NCBI GenBank assembly: GCA_013213985.1
Contig: JABSSP010000090.1
Span: 1 to 7,032 of the forward strand
Length of the DNA stretch: 7,032 bases
Direction of reading: 5' to 3'
Origin: Candidatus Babelota bacterium
GTDB taxonomy: Bacteria; Babelota; Babeliae; Babelales; Vermiphilaceae
Below, one piece after another: positions 6,726 through 7,032 of the stretch; position 1 is the first letter of the stretch, and each line of letters starts with the position of its first letter. The notes under the pieces were generated by a model. The model did no database searches. It saw only the letters and a list, made by a program, of their open reading frames with translations, and was not told where the DNA came from. The translations under genes and the position numbers were made by a program.

Positions 6726-7032
6726 TACTCCTCTTGTGTATATTAATTTTCCTTTTACGAGTCAGAATAAATATGATGATAAACTGATTGAACGGTATCA
6801 TCGGGCACTGTGCTCAGAAATTACATGGCACATAAAAAAAACGAATTCACGTTCTTTAGTCGATGCGATTTATTTTGGTGGGGGTGACTTGTCGTTATAT
6901 CCCGGCGAGTTACTACTTGACACGTCTGGTACACTAGAAAAAGGGTATAATAATGCCGTAAAAATTGAAATAACAGCCGAAATTTGTACTGATAAAATGT
7001 CCACTACTCAAATGTTGTTTTTAATAGAAGCT
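6715..7032 (+). CDS. HemW-like (coproporphyrinogen oxidase-like) protein lacking the radical SAM cysteines, 3' partial
   Basis: The first 106 residues are in the window and the frame is open to its end. The order of landmarks follows HemW: PLVYINFPF (6-14) for the usual PLSLYIHIPFC, YHRALCSEI (28-36) for the Y..AL..E helix, AIYFGGGDLSLY (51-62) for T.YFGGGTPSLL, and VKIEITAEI (82-90) for AEITLEANP. HemW proteins normally bind a [4Fe-4S] cluster by a CxxxCxYC motif directly after IPF and act as heme chaperones. Here the residue after PF is Thr and no Cys occurs until residue 33; the span from PF to the Y..AL helix is about ten residues shorter than in E. coli HemW. The cluster loop therefore seems deleted, so radical SAM chemistry is not expected. 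It starts with GTG after AAGGA and overlaps the DUF4381 gene by 11 nt, as the last visible gene of the serS cluster. The remainder lies outside the window. Confidence 0.68.
   Translation, partial: MQHNTPLVYINFPFTSQNKYDDKLIERYHRALCSEITWHIKKTNSRSLVDAIYFGGGDLSLYPGELLLDTSGTLEKGYNNAVKIEITAEICTDKMSTTQMLFLIEA

Noticed and set aside
1..7032. CRISPR arrays, tRNA or rRNA genes, insertion sequences, phage genes
   Set aside because: No regularly spaced repeats, cloverleaf sequences, transposase frames or terminal repeats were seen on either strand.

Overview
The window is an AT-rich bacterial segment using the standard code. It holds seven intact or window-truncated-but-open genes, one ankyrin gene broken by a stop codon, two hairpin terminators and two good sigma70-type promoters. 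A bacterial SerRS, an HU-type DNA-binding protein and Shine-Dalgarno sites (AAGGAG, AAGGA, GGGAG) show that it is bacterial. A secreted-type ankyrin-repeat gene, a sodium/proline importer and low GC would fit a host-associated, amino-acid-scavenging bacterium such as a member of Candidatus Dependentiae (TM6). That placement is a tentative inference from gene content and style, not from a marker phylogeny.

Layout. At 19-483 (+) lies a small membrane-bound YdjM/DUF457-type metal-dependent hydrolase. It converges on a short ankyrin-repeat gene (983-549, -), and a 13-bp perfect hairpin at 492-533 between them can terminate transcription in both directions. The ankyrin gene keeps a near-consensus promoter, a good ribosome binding site and a signal-peptide-like N-terminus, but an in-frame TAG at codon 23 cuts off the ankyrin part. 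Next on the minus strand come putP (2506-1094) and, upstream of it, tatD (3414-2584), 77 bp apart and plausibly co-transcribed. A divergent intergenic region (3415-3569) carries a TTGACA-N17-TACTAT promoter for a plus-strand HU gene (3570-3857). The HU leader contains a possible 23-codon upstream ORF, and HU ends in a strong terminator with a UUCG loop (3895-3935).

The right half is one plus-strand cluster: serS (4020-5255), a DUF58 protein (5291-6154), a DUF4381-type single-pass membrane protein (6192-6725) and a HemW-like protein (6715 to beyond the window). Gaps are 35 and 37 bp, followed by an 11-nt overlap, so co-transcription is likely. DUF58 and DUF4381 are normally part of MoxR/Bat-type operons; here no MoxR ATPase precedes them and no VWA/BatA gene directly follows. 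Instead comes a gene resembling the radical SAM protein HemW, from which the whole CxxxCxxC iron-sulfur loop appears to have been deleted. That gene and the amber-interrupted ankyrin gene are the two most notable observations.
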